64,000 nt of DNA from the NCBI RefSeq assembly GCF_008831035.1, contig NZ_WAJR01000001.1, positions 202,044 through 266,043 of the forward strand, given 5' to 3'. Each line of letters opens with the position of its first letter. Position 1 is the first letter of the stretch. The position numbers and the translations under genes were made by a program. Positions 43,396 to 52,592 of this stretch are shown piece by piece. The DNA is from Ellagibacter isourolithinifaciens (GTDB lineage: Bacteria; Actinomycetota; Coriobacteriia; Coriobacteriales; Eggerthellaceae). The notes under the pieces were generated by a model that saw only the letters and a program-made list of their open reading frames with translations, ran no database searches and was not told the DNA's origin.

Positions 43396-44214
43396 CTACC
43401 TGCGCCGGTTCAATCGCTCGAGCATGCCCAGTCCGAGAAGGGTCAAGTCTGGCTCCACCTGCGCCTCGTGAGAGCACAGGGCGGCAAGCGCCGCGGCGTC
43501 ATCACCCGACATGACAACGTCGCCCACACATCCCATCTCCTGCCAGATCATAACGATGAGGCCGTCGATGCGCGCGACCTCGCCCATAACGGCGCCCGAC
43601 TGAATAGCTGCGCGGGTATTGGTGCCAACGATCGACGCCGGCGCCTTCATCTCGACCATGGACAACCTCGCTGCGGCGGAAGAGAGCGCCGAAAGGGAAA
43701 GACGCAGGCCAGGCGCGATAATACCGCCCGCGAATGCGCCGTCCTCGTCTAAGACCTCGAAGTTCGTCGTCGTCCCGAAGTCGACGACAATAAGGGGGAA
43801 GCCGAAGAGCTCCTTCGCAGCGACCATGTCGGCGATACGGTCGGAGCCGACCTCGCCCGGGTCGTCGAAGCGCATCTTGAGTCCCGTTTTCAGGCCAGGC
43901 CCCACGACGAGCGGGCGTAATGCGCTCACCGCGTGAGCGGCCTTCACCCACGCATCGGTGATCGAGGGCACGACCGACGACACGATGGCGCGCTCGATCG
44001 AAACCTCGTGCGAGGCACTTGAGAACCCTCGGATGAGGAAGAACTCGCGCAGCATGGCATGGGCCTCGTCGACAGTGATGACAGGGCGCGTCGTTGCGCA
44101 CCAGGTCGAAGCAAGCTCATTGCCCTCGAACAGCCCGAAGCGCGTAAGGGTGTTCCCCACATCGATCGCGAGCGCAAACGCCGAGCGGGCGGGCGCCTTC
44201 CTCGATTGAGTCAT
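43396..44214 (-). CDS. coaX: Type III pantothenate kinase
   Basis: A 272-residue type III kinase of the acetate/sugar kinase/Hsp70 fold. Phosphate-1 motif is AIDVGNTLTRFGLF, the adenosine/phosphate-2 region VVDFGTTTNFEVLD, and GSDRIAD and GGIIAPGL are family signatures. It phosphorylates pantothenate in the first CoA step and needs a monovalent cation; CoaBC is at 31.9 kb. I use ATG 44214 rather than a longer reading. Confidence 0.94.
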   Translation of the reverse strand: MTQSRKAPARSAFALAIDVGNTLTRFGLFEGNELASTWCATTRPVITVDEAHAMLREFFLIRGFSSASHEVSIERAIVSSVVPSITDAWVKAAHAVSALRPLVVGPGLKTGLKMRFDDPGEVGSDRIADMVAAKELFGFPLIVVDFGTTTNFEVLDEDGAFAGGIIAPGLRLSLSALSSAAARLSMVEMKAPASIVGTNTRAAIQSGAVMGEVARIDGLIVMIWQEMGCVGDVVMSGDDAAALAALCSHEAQVEPDLTLLGLGMLERLNRRR

Positions 44215-44295
44215 GATGCGATGGCCCCTTTCCCTAAAAGCTGCGCGCAACGTCCATGCGCGGTTCGTTTTGCTTGAGTTCTCCGATTATAGCCG

Positions 44296-46980
44296 CTAGG
44301 CGTCCTTGTGGCGCACGACGTATGCGGGATCGATGCGGCGCAGGTCGTCGAAATCGTCGATCTCCAAAATATCGTCGGGGCTGCAGCGACGCACATGCAC
44401 GGAGTATTCCTCCGGTCGTCGAACGATCGCCACGTCGTCCCAGAAGATCTGCCTGGCATCGTCGCGCTCGAACACCTCGGGGATGTCTCGCGCAAGCCGC
44501 GCCCCGTCCGCCGCAGTCCAATACGACAGGCCGACCATCTGCCAGCACGGAGCATCCTTGCCCTTCGCCAAGCACTCGATAACGCCCTCGCCGTCGGCGT
44601 CGAAATACCAGTCATCAGTTCTCTCGACAGGAAAGCCCAGGTAGTTCGACTGATACTGATACTTGCTGACCAGTGTCGAGTTCGTAAGGAACAAATCGCT
44701 CTCGAAGACGTAGGCGCGCTCGAAATGCCCGCATGCAGCCACTGCCGACGAAACGTTGTTCGTCTGGTCGAACAACGGGTTGTCGATGAAGTGCAAGTTA
44801 GGATACTTGCTAAGAAGCTGGTCGAACTCCTCCGCCAGATACCCGCGCACAATATAGATCTCGTCGATTCCGGCTGCCATGACCGCGTCGATCAGGCGGT
44901 CGATGATACGCACTCCATGGACGCGAGCAAGCGGTTTGGGGGTGTTCACCGTGACGGGAAGAAGCCTGCTGCCGAAGCCAGCGGCCAAAAGCACGGCCCG
45001 CTTCGCACGATACGGCTCGAGCGCCGCAAGACCGCGCGGGGTTACCGCGCCGTCCGCGAGCAGTCCATCCTCGCAAAGGCGGGCGGACACGGCATCGCGC
45101 GAGGCGTCGTCGATGGACTCGGGATGTACGGTGCCGCGCATCTTCGCCTCAGCCTGAGCGAGCACGACGAACTCCTCATACGAAAGCGCGCCGGCGCCCG
45201 TCGTCGGCATTCCGACCGCCTGTGCCATGGAAAGCGCAGCCTCCGCATAATCTTTCGCCGATCGGTACCAGACGTAGAACCACTCGCCCACCGGAGCCCC
45301 CTTGAGCTCGCGGTGCATGGCCCACACATACCAGTACCATCCGACGATCGCCGTGCAGGCGATCAGGTGGAACACCTCGTCTGCAGTGGCCTCGCGCCCG
45401 AAGTACAGAGGGACGGCTTGCTTCGCGCGCTCAACGCTGTAGCCCGACCCCTGCGCAACGAAATTGCCGAAATCGCAGCCGTAGTCGCCCATCGCAGCAT
45501 ATTCCCAATCGATGAGACACAGCCCGTCGCCATGCACGAGGATATTCGGGCCGTAGAAGTCGTTATGACAAAGAACTGGCGCTCCCGATCCTGCGCGAAC
45601 GAGCGGAACAAGCCGCTCGATTTTCCTCTTGACCTCGAAGAAGTCTGCAGGGAACGACCAGTCCTCGGCCGCAAGCAGCGACTCGATCTTGCACGCCTCA
45701 TCGTAAAAGTCGAACGACCAGGGGGAATCCGCGCCACTCTCGTGCAAACGCCGCACGAGGCTCAAAGCACGTCCCACATGCTCGTCGTTGCCGTAGTCAA
45801 ACGACACGCAATCGGGAATATAGCGGGAAATCTTCCAACCGAGATTGGGGTCCTCGTAGACGAACGACGAGTCGAGCCCCAGGTCAGAGGCAATCTTGAG
45901 CGCATACGTCTCAGCTTGGCGGTTGATGATCTCGTCGGTGCCGGCGCCCGGATGTCGGTACACGAACGCCTCGCCGCGGCATTCGAAGTAGAAGGAGAGG
46001 TTCGTAAGCCCCTTCTTGATAGGCTTTACGTTCGAGATGTCGCCGCGCTGGCAGTTGAGCGTCGCGCAGATGTTGTCGAGCACGTTCGAAGCCACGTTCT
46101 CTATGAACAGCGGGTCGAAATCCTGCAGCTGGTAGAGAGAGTCGAACTCGCGGATCTCGCCCTTCTCGTAGGGGCGCATGTACATACGAAGCTCGTCGGC
46201 GTGCTCGAGGAAGATATCGTCCCAAAGCTTGCCGACTGTCTCGGTGAGATGGTACTCCTGGGAGAGGAATCGCATGAAATCGCAGGTGAAGTCACGTGTC
46301 CAGTACGCGTGCCCCATGATGACCCACGAGTGCGACCCGCCGACGACAGCACCCGTGATGCGCTTGTCGCGGCCCCTCGTCTGAAGGCAGTACTCGTCGG
46401 TTTCGCCCTCCTCGAAGACCGCTGCGTAATACGAGTCGTAGACGTAGCGCTCGAAGGGGTTGCTCGCGAAGTAATTGTCCGACGAGCAGATGTAGGTGTT
46501 GCCGATGATGTCACGCACCTGGAACAGCGTCGCATGGTTGTTGCGCGTCGCATAGTCGGTATTGACGACGATCTTCACACCGAAGAGGTCTTCCAAATAG
46601 AAGAACTCTTCCTTCTTAAACCCAACGACCACCGTGATGTCATCGATGCCCGCCTCCTTGAGCTGGCGGATTTGGCGCTCGATGAGGACCTCGCCACGAA
46701 CTTTGAGCACGCCTTTCGGGCATTCGTAAGAAAGCGGCGCCATGCGCGACGAGAGTCCCGCCGCCATGATGACGGCGTTGCGCACCTTATAAGGGGAAAG
46801 CTCGTCCTCACCTTCTGCCGTAAGTGTCCCGCCCTCAACAAGGCCGCGATCAACAAGCGACTTGACAACCGCGTTCACCGTGCCGAGCGACATGCCGCAC
46901 CTCAAGGCAATCGCGCGCTGCGAGGCTGCAGGCGTCTTCTTCAAAGCGAGCATCACATCAAATTCCGAGCGGGAAAGCAT
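44296..46980 (-). CDS. HTH / nucleotidyltransferase / choline-kinase-like / second nucleotidyltransferase fusion (LicC-LicA-LicC type)
   Basis: An 894-residue multidomain protein. Residues 1-60 are a MarR/winged-helix-like region, 68-295 a sugar-phosphate/phosphocholine nucleotidyltransferase (VIMAAGLSSRMAPL), 318-585 a LicA-type kinase with the catalytic loop CHNDFYGPNIL and IDWEYAAMGDYGCDFGNF, and 661-894 a second nucleotidyltransferase (VLLAAGFGSRLLPVT with TPKPLARV). A degraded HTH copy (597-660) precedes the second, so an HTH-transferase unit was duplicated around the kinase. The kinase and transferase would make CDP-choline or a similar activated alcohol for surface polymers. ATG 46980 follows GGAAGGA. 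Confidence 0.87.
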   Translation of the reverse strand: MLSRSEFDVMLALKKTPAASQRAIALRCGMSLGTVNAVVKSLVDRGLVEGGTLTAEGEDELSPYKVRNAVIMAAGLSSRMAPLSYECPKGVLKVRGEVLIERQIRQLKEAGIDDITVVVGFKKEEFFYLEDLFGVKIVVNTDYATRNNHATLFQVRDIIGNTYICSSDNYFASNPFERYVYDSYYAAVFEEGETDEYCLQTRGRDKRITGAVVGGSHSWVIMGHAYWTRDFTCDFMRFLSQEYHLTETVGKLWDDIFLEHADELRMYMRPYEKGEIREFDSLYQLQDFDPLFIENVASNVLDNICATLNCQRGDISNVKPIKKGLTNLSFYFECRGEAFVYRHPGAGTDEIINRQAETYALKIASDLGLDSSFVYEDPNLGWKISRYIPDCVSFDYGNDEHVGRALSLVRRLHESGADSPWSFDFYDEACKIESLLAAEDWSFPADFFEVKRKIERLVPLVRAGSGAPVLCHNDFYGPNILVHGDGLCLIDWEYAAMGDYGCDFGNFVAQGSGYSVERAKQAVPLYFGREATADEVFHLIACTAIVGWYWYVWAMHRELKGAPVGEWFYVWYRSAKDYAEAALSMAQAVGMPTTGAGALSYEEFVVLAQAEAKMRGTVHPESIDDASRDAVSARLCEDGLLADGAVTPRGLAALEPYRAKRAVLLAAGFGSRLLPVTVNTPKPLARVHGVRIIDRLIDAVMAAGIDEIYIVRGYLAEEFDQLLSKYPNLHFIDNPLFDQTNNVSSAVAACGHFERAYVFESDLFLTNSTLVSKYQYQSNYLGFPVERTDDWYFDADGEGVIECLAKGKDAPCWQMVGLSYWTAADGARLARDIPEVFERDDARQIFWDDVAIVRRPEEYSVHVRRCSPDDILEIDDFDDLRRIDPAYVVRHKDA

Positions 46981-47186
46981 ACGGTGTCCTTCCGGGTTAT
47001 ATGCGAAAAAGCACAAGGCAGCCTAGAGCCCCGCGCCTCAATCGTGAATCTTGAACTCGAATCAGGATACGGGAAGTGTTCAGCTATATCAAGTAAAGGT
47101 AAGAATATGAACACGAATGCGTAAAAGCAGAGCCTGAGAGGAAAAACGCGGAGCGGAAGCGAGAGAAGCAGGGCGTAAAGACGCTA

Positions 47187-47208
47187 AAAGCCGCCCGAAG
47201 ACGGCTTT
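47187..47208 (-). terminator. Terminator after the glycosyltransferase gene
   Basis: On the minus strand a nine-base stem (AAAGCCGTC against GGCGGCTTT) capped by a TTCG tetraloop and followed by TAGCG. It lies 69 bases after the glycosyltransferase stop. The T tract is short. Confidence 0.65.
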
Positions 47209-47276
47209 CGCAGGCTATACCAGCAGGAACCAAACACCAACTTACAAGCGCAGAGCCGATCCGACCCGCAGATGTG

Positions 47277-48299
47277 TTAGTTGAACTTGAACACCTTTTG
47301 CGCGAGGTGGTATCCGGAGATGCCAAGCGAACGGCCGAGCTCGCCGGGCAGATTCGTTCCCACATTAAGCGCGCTGCGGCGAACCGCACCATATGCGCCT
47401 GGGTTGTTCTCCTTCAGATACTCCCAGATGGCATGGCGTTTCTCGTCCGCCTCAAGCGTTCCGATCATGCGGCAGAAGATAGAGCAGATGCACATCATCA
47501 TGGACAGGTAGTTTAACATGTAGCGGCGAAGCTTCGGCTCCACGACATCGTCGGGCAGACGCACCGCGTCGATCATGAAGCGCGTGATGCGAAGCTGCTG
47601 GTCGATGCGTCCCATCATGACGCTCTCGTTCACGCTTTGGTCCTCGCGCCCGATGAAGTAACGGTACATGTCGACATCGAGGTAGCGCATGGTGTCGACG
47701 AACGGCAGCGGAACGTACACGAAGATATTGTCCACGTAGAAGCAGTGCTCGGGAAGCTTCAGGCCGGTTTCGCGAAGCAATTCGGTGCGATAGATGGCCG
47801 AATGCATGAGCAGGTACTGGCTCTGGCGAAAATGCTTCACGTCCTTCCAGCCGAACTCTTCCTCGGTCGGAAACACGTTGAAGTATCCCATCACCGTACG
47901 CGTGCCCTCGTGCACCTTCTCGTAGACGTAGTTGCCGATGACGAGATCGGTCGCATGATCGCGCTCGAGCTGCGAGCGAAGATAGGCCATGACCTGGCGC
48001 ATCGCGTTCTCATCGAGCCAGTCATCGGAGTCTACGACCTTGAAGTACAACCCCTCAGCGGCAGCGAGGCCAGTGTTCACGGCAGCACCATGGCCCCCGT
48101 TTTCCTGATGGATGGCACGAATGATGCCCGGGTGGGCCTCCTGCCAAGCATCAGCCTTCTGGGGGGTGTCGTCTTTGGTCGAGCCGTCGTCAACGATGAT
48201 GATCTCGATGTCGTCACCGCAGGCCAAAAGCGACTCGATACATTTGTCCATGTAGGCGGCGGAGTTGTAGCACGGCACCGCGAACGAGATGGTCTTCAT
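47277..48299 (-). CDS. Family 2 glycosyltransferase
   Basis: A 340-residue GT-A enzyme with IEIIIVDDGSTKDDT near residues 31-45 (nucleotide-sugar binding) and VVDSDDWLDENAM near 88-100 (metal-binding DxD). The C-terminal third is predicted helical and may hold a membrane-associating segment (LNYLSMMMCICSIF). It probably transfers a sugar to a cell-surface glycan. It starts five bases after the UDP-galactopyranose mutase stop, so galactofuranose transfer is possible, but this is inference. Confidence 0.88.
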   Translation of the reverse strand: MKTISFAVPCYNSAAYMDKCIESLLACGDDIEIIIVDDGSTKDDTPQKADAWQEAHPGIIRAIHQENGGHGAAVNTGLAAAEGLYFKVVDSDDWLDENAMRQVMAYLRSQLERDHATDLVIGNYVYEKVHEGTRTVMGYFNVFPTEEEFGWKDVKHFRQSQYLLMHSAIYRTELLRETGLKLPEHCFYVDNIFVYVPLPFVDTMRYLDVDMYRYFIGREDQSVNESVMMGRIDQQLRITRFMIDAVRLPDDVVEPKLRRYMLNYLSMMMCICSIFCRMIGTLEADEKRHAIWEYLKENNPGAYGAVRRSALNVGTNLPGELGRSLGISGYHLAQKVFKFN

Positions 48300-48304
48300 G
48301 AAAG

Positions 48305-49522
48305 CTACTCCTCAACCAGCTTGTCGGAAAGCTCGAGCGCGAGGCTGATGATCTTGTCCATGTTGTAGTAGCGGTACTCGGCCAAGCGTCCCAGCGGGTA
48401 GAAGTTCGGAAGCTTCGCGGTGAGGGCGCGGTAGCGCTCGTAGTGCACGCGGTTCTCGTCGGAGAGGATGGCGTAGTAGGGAGTCTGCGTATTGGGGTCC
48501 TCGTAGGCGCGCGAGTACTCCTTCATGATGGTGGTCTTGTCCGACTTTTGGCCGGTCAGGTACTTGAACTCCGTGATGCGCGTGTAGTCCTCGGTGACCG
48601 TGAAGTTCACGGTTCCGCACGGCAGCACATGCTCCTTATCGAATGTCTCGTACACGAAGTCGAGGCTGCGGTAAGGCAGGCGCCCGAAACGCGCGAGGAA
48701 GAGCTCGTCGAGCGGACCAGTGTAGACGATGGGCCCCTCGAACTTCTTGCCGTGGAGCTTGATAGCGGAAAGCGGGGCGTCCTCGGCTTCGCTTTCAAAC
48801 TCGAGCTCGAACACGCTTTCCGCCTCGGTGTTCAAACACACCTGGATATTCTCGTGGTCGAGCATCTCCTCGAAGAGCTTCGTGTAGCCGAAGACGGGCA
48901 TGCCCTGGTAGGCGTCCTGGAAGTAGCGGTTATCGCGCGAGATGAAAACAGGAACGCGCGCCGTCACCGACGGGTCGACTTCCTCGGGCGTGAGCCCCCA
49001 CTGCTTCTGCGTGTAGTACAAAAAGACGTTTTTGTACACGAAATCGGCGATCTCGGCGAGCTCGGGATCGTCCTGCTCGCGCAGCTCGTTGATAGTCACC
49101 TTGCACTCGTCGCCGAAGGTGTCGATGAGCTTCTCGATGTAGTGTGCGGCCTTCTCCTCGCCAAACGCGATTTCCATCGAGTTCTTGTTGAAGGGCACGG
49201 GCATATAGGTTCCGTACCAATCGGCGAGCACGCGATGCTGATATCCCAAAAAGCCGGAGAAGCGGCGCGCGTAATCAAAGGCGCGCTTGTCGTTGGAGTG
49301 GAAGATGTGCGGGCCGTACTTGTGCACGAGGATGCCCGCCTCGTCTTTCTCATCGTACATGTTGCCGCCGATGTGAGGACGCTTTTCGATGATGAGAACG
49401 CGCTTGCCCGCACGCTCCGCAAGTTCGCGAGCCACGACGCCACCGGCGAATCCGCTGCCGACGACAACCGCGTCGATGTCGTTCATGTTCACTTCGTTGA
49501 ACTGTGTGTACTGCACGCCCAT
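48305..49522 (-). CDS. glf: UDP-galactopyranose mutase
   Basis: A flavoenzyme of about 405 residues that converts UDP-galactopyranose to UDP-galactofuranose. The FAD-binding motif VVVGSGFAGGVVARELA is near the N terminus, followed by GGNMYDE, HKYGPHIFHS, YTQKQWG and YTGPLDELF, all family marks. I use ATG 49522 with AAAGG about ten bases upstream; ATG 49486, nearer the flavin motif, is an alternative. It forms an operon with the following glycosyltransferase and indicates galactofuranose in the cell envelope. Confidence 0.94.
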   Translation of the reverse strand: MGVQYTQFNEVNMNDIDAVVVGSGFAGGVVARELAERAGKRVLIIEKRPHIGGNMYDEKDEAGILVHKYGPHIFHSNDKRAFDYARRFSGFLGYQHRVLADWYGTYMPVPFNKNSMEIAFGEEKAAHYIEKLIDTFGDECKVTINELREQDDPELAEIADFVYKNVFLYYTQKQWGLTPEEVDPSVTARVPVFISRDNRYFQDAYQGMPVFGYTKLFEEMLDHENIQVCLNTEAESVFELEFESEAEDAPLSAIKLHGKKFEGPIVYTGPLDELFLARFGRLPYRSLDFVYETFDKEHVLPCGTVNFTVTEDYTRITEFKYLTGQKSDKTTIMKEYSRAYEDPNTQTPYYAILSDENRVHYERYRALTAKLPNFYPLGRLAEYRYYNMDKIISLALELSDKLVEE

Positions 49523-49736
49523 GTGAGCTTTGCCTTTCGTTCGCATGTGATGGTTTTAAGAGGCCGCGGTAAGCGGGCCCGCTCGGACGACGCGCGCGAC
49601 GGTGAGCGCCCGCTTCCGAATCTAGATTATTCTACCGATAACATCCTACCCTATACGCCATCACATACAAACGGAACAAAAAATGCCGTCTTACAAGGGT
49701 AGAATGCGCAGCGTATACCTGGAGAAAGGAATGCGC

Positions 49737-50726
49737 ATGTCGTTTTTGGAAACCATGCTCGCGCGAGCGAAAGCCGACAAGCAAACGATTGTGCTGCCCG
49801 AGGGCAACGATCCCCGCACGCTCGAAGCTGCCGAGAAGCTCATCGCGCACGACGCCTGCAACGTGATCGTCCTCGGCAACGAGGAGGAGCTGAAGGCGGG
49901 GGGACGCGAGCTTCGCGGAGTCCGCATCATCGACCCCGAAACGTCCGATCTGCGCGAGAAGTTCGCTACGCGCCTCTATGAACTGCGTAAACACAAGGGA
50001 ATGACGCCCGAAGACGCGCTCGACAAGATTTCCGACGTCCTGTATTTCGGCGTCATGATGGTGAAGTGCGGAGAAGCGGACGGCATGGTGTCGGGCGCCT
50101 GCCATTCGACCGGCGACGTGCTGCGCCCATGCCTGCAGATCCTAAAGACCGCCCCGGGCGTGAAGCTCGCGAGCTCTTTTTTCGTGATGGTGGTCCCCGA
50201 TTGCGAATACGGCCAAAACGGCACGTTCATCTTCAGCGACTGCGGCCTTGAGGTGCAACCCGACGACGAGGCGCTCGCCCATATCGCGGTGAACTCCGCA
50301 CGCTCGTGGAAGTCGCTCATGGGAACCGAGCCCGCCGTCGCAATGCTCTCCCACTCCTCGAAGGGGTCGGCGCGAAACGACGATGCGAACAAGGTCGTGC
50401 GCGCGGTGGAAATTGCCCACGAGCTCGACCCGAGCCTCGAACTCGACGGGGAATTGCAGCTCGATGCCGCCATTGTGCCCTCCGTGGGTGAATCGAAGGC
50501 GCCCGGCTCGCGCGTCACGGGGCACGCGAACGTGCTCATCTTCCCCGACCTTGATGCGGGCAACATCGGGTACAAACTCGTGCAGCGCCTCGCGAAGGCG
50601 GAAGCCTACGGCCCCATCACCCAGGGACTCGCCGCGCCCGTGAACGACCTCTCGCGCGGATGCACCGCCGATGACATCGTGGGCGTCGTCGCAATCACCT
50701 GCGTGCAGGCACAGGCCGTGAAGTAG
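49737..50726 (+). CDS. pta: Phosphate acetyltransferase
   Basis: A 329-residue phosphotransacetylase, the short class without an N-terminal DRTGG extension. Motifs are LPEGNDPRTLEAA, GMVSGACHSTGDVLRP and VLIFPDLDAGNIGYKLVQR. It converts acetyl-CoA and phosphate to acetyl-phosphate. Of two near ATGs the one at 49737 is six bases after AAAGGA and is preferred. It is transcribed towards ackA, which is on the opposite strand, with a strong terminator between. Confidence 0.95.
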   Translation: MSFLETMLARAKADKQTIVLPEGNDPRTLEAAEKLIAHDACNVIVLGNEEELKAGGRELRGVRIIDPETSDLREKFATRLYELRKHKGMTPEDALDKISDVLYFGVMMVKCGEADGMVSGACHSTGDVLRPCLQILKTAPGVKLASSFFVMVVPDCEYGQNGTFIFSDCGLEVQPDDEALAHIAVNSARSWKSLMGTEPAVAMLSHSSKGSARNDDANKVVRAVEIAHELDPSLELDGELQLDAAIVPSVGESKAPGSRVTGHANVLIFPDLDAGNIGYKLVQRLAKAEAYGPITQGLAAPVNDLSRGCTADDIVGVVAITCVQAQAVK

Positions 50727-50766
50727 GTTCAGGCGCAAGTTTTACCCGGCACTTATACCGGCAACG

Positions 50767-50798
50767 AATCGGGGGGCTCAAACGTGAGCCCCCCGATT
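50767..50798 (+). terminator. Terminator of pta
   Basis: A perfect 14-base-pair stem (AATCGGGGGGCTCA and complement), AACG loop, then GTTTTTTC on the plus strand, 41 bases after the pta stop. The near-palindrome with A-rich flank might also slow ackA read-through. Confidence 0.92.
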
Positions 50799-50870
50799 GT
50801 TTTTTCAACCTCGCGCTAGCGCCCTTGCCCTTTTAACCGACGCGCACGCGAAAAGGAATGACCTGACAAG

Positions 50871-52085
50871 CTAGATATCTCGATCGATTTCGCTTTCCTC
50901 CACAATGCGGAAGGTGTCGAGCGCGATCATGTACTCCTCGTTGGTGGGGATGATAATGATCTTCACAGCCGAGTTGTCAGCGGAAATCTCGCGCTCGAAG
51001 CCGCGCTGGCGATTCTTCTCCTCGTCGAGGATGATGCCGAGCGGCTGCAGGCCGGCAAAGATCATGCGGCGCATCTTCTCGCAGTTCTCGCCGACGCCTG
51101 CGGTAAGCACGATGGCGTCGACGCCGCCCATGACGGCAATGTAGGCACCGATGTATTTCTTCACCGAGTTCGAGTACATGTCGTAGGCGAGCTGTGCGCG
51201 CTCGTTGCCGCCCTCGGAGGCGTCGCGCACGCTGCGCAGATCGTTGCTCACACCCGAGATGCCAAGCAGACCCGACTTCTTGTTCATAACGTCGTTGACC
51301 TCGGAGGTGGTGAGATTCTCGTGCTCCATGAGGAACGGAACGATGGCCGGGTCGATCGCGCCGCAGCGCGTACCCATCATAAGGCCGTCGAGCGGCGTCA
51401 GGCCCATCGAGGTGTCCACGGCAACGCCATGGTCGATGGCGCTCATGGAGCAACCGTTGCCCAGATGGCAGGTAATGAGCTTCAAGTCCTCCAACGGCTC
51501 GTCGAGCACGACGGCTGCGCGCTCGGAGATGTAGCGGTGCGACGTGCCGTGGGCGCCATACTTGCGGATGGCGTACTTCTCGTAATACTCGTACGGAAGC
51601 GGGTACATGTAGGCCTTCGGCGGCAGCGTCTGGAAGAACGAGGTGTCGAACACGGCGACCATAGGAATATTCGGCATGTGCTTCTGACACGCGCGGATGC
51701 CCATGAGAGCCGCCTTGTTGTGAAGCGGGGCGAGCTCGGCAAGCTCGTCGATCTTCTCGATAACGTCATCGTCGATGAGGACCGACTTGTCGAAGTACTT
51801 GCCGCCCTGGACGATACGGTGCCCGATCGCGTCGATCTCGTCGAGGGATTTGATGGGGGCGTCGTCGCTGTTGATAAGCGAGTCCAGCACGAGCGCCATG
51901 GCTGCATCATGGTCGGCCATCTGCGCATCGATGACCACTTCGTTCTCGTCGATTCCGTGCTTGTGGAAGGCGTTTGCCGAGCCCACGCGCTCGCAGATGC
52001 CCTTCGCAATGACAGCATGATTTTCGACGTGGACAAGTTGATACTTCAGAGAGGACGAGCCTGCATTGATGACCAGAACGTTCAA
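50871..52085 (-). CDS. ackA: Acetate kinase
   Basis: A 404-residue acetate kinase. Family motifs are LVINAGSSSLKYQL at the N terminus, GHRIVQGGKYF, VFDTSFFQTLPP, THLGNG-like CHLGNGCS, and TAGVGENCEKMR near the C terminus. It makes ATP from acetyl-phosphate supplied by Pta. The start is TTG with a strong GTAGGAGG seven bases upstream. It is convergent with pta, so the two are not one operon as in most bacteria. Confidence 0.95.
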   Translation of the reverse strand: MNVLVINAGSSSLKYQLVHVENHAVIAKGICERVGSANAFHKHGIDENEVVIDAQMADHDAAMALVLDSLINSDDAPIKSLDEIDAIGHRIVQGGKYFDKSVLIDDDVIEKIDELAELAPLHNKAALMGIRACQKHMPNIPMVAVFDTSFFQTLPPKAYMYPLPYEYYEKYAIRKYGAHGTSHRYISERAAVVLDEPLEDLKLITCHLGNGCSMSAIDHGVAVDTSMGLTPLDGLMMGTRCGAIDPAIVPFLMEHENLTTSEVNDVMNKKSGLLGISGVSNDLRSVRDASEGGNERAQLAYDMYSNSVKKYIGAYIAVMGGVDAIVLTAGVGENCEKMRRMIFAGLQPLGIILDEEKNRQRGFEREISADNSAVKIIIIPTNEEYMIALDTFRIVEESEIDRDI

Positions 52086-52310
52086 CAGCCAACCTCCTAC
52101 AACGTTTCGTTTTGGTAAATTGTAGGCATGCGCTGCAAACAGCGGACGTGCGAGCCGTTCGAATTCGGCAAGCGGTTCCGCTGTTCATTAGAGACGAAAA
52201 GCGGACACGCAGGCTTCTTTTCGCATGGGGCAGGAAGCCTGCGTTCTCGCAAAGTCGCTGATGGACGATGGTAATCCCAAGGTTTATTGGCAGAGAACCG
52301 TCGCTCGCGC

Positions 52311-52559
52311 CTAGGACAGCGTCGTGTCGCGGACCTCGTCGTCTGCCGGCTTCTCCAGCTCGCCCATGAGGACGTCAATGCGCTGCTGGGCGCCGTCAAT
52401 GCGCTTCTTAAGCGAGGCTATCAGCTTCACCCCGCGCTCATAGGCCGTGACGCTCTGCTCCAGCTCGAGCGAATTGCTCTCGAGCACACCCACGATTCGG
52501 TCAAGCTCCGCCATCGCCTCGCGGAAGGTGAGCTCCTCGATCGGCTTCTCTTCTACCAT
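52311..52559 (-). CDS. xseB: Exodeoxyribonuclease VII small subunit
   Basis: An 82-residue XseB with the family core LTFREAMAELDRIVGVLESN followed by LELEQSVTAYERGVKL. It binds the large subunit as helical hairpins to form the nuclease acting on single-stranded DNA. The ATG follows AAAGGAG, 33 bases after the xseA stop. Confidence 0.93.
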   Translation of the reverse strand: MVEEKPIEELTFREAMAELDRIVGVLESNSLELEQSVTAYERGVKLIASLKKRIDGAQQRIDVLMGELEKPADDEVRDTTLS

Positions 52560-52592
52560 AGGGTTTCTCCTTTATCAATCGCTGTCGTTAGT

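Noticed and set aside
44308..47124. A 938-codon open frame on the plus strand, antisense to the LicC-LicA-LicC fusion
   Set aside because: It mirrors the minus-strand gene codon for codon, lacks any recognisable domain and follows from GC-rich third positions. Many similar antisense frames occur over ech, ileS, xseA and dinB.
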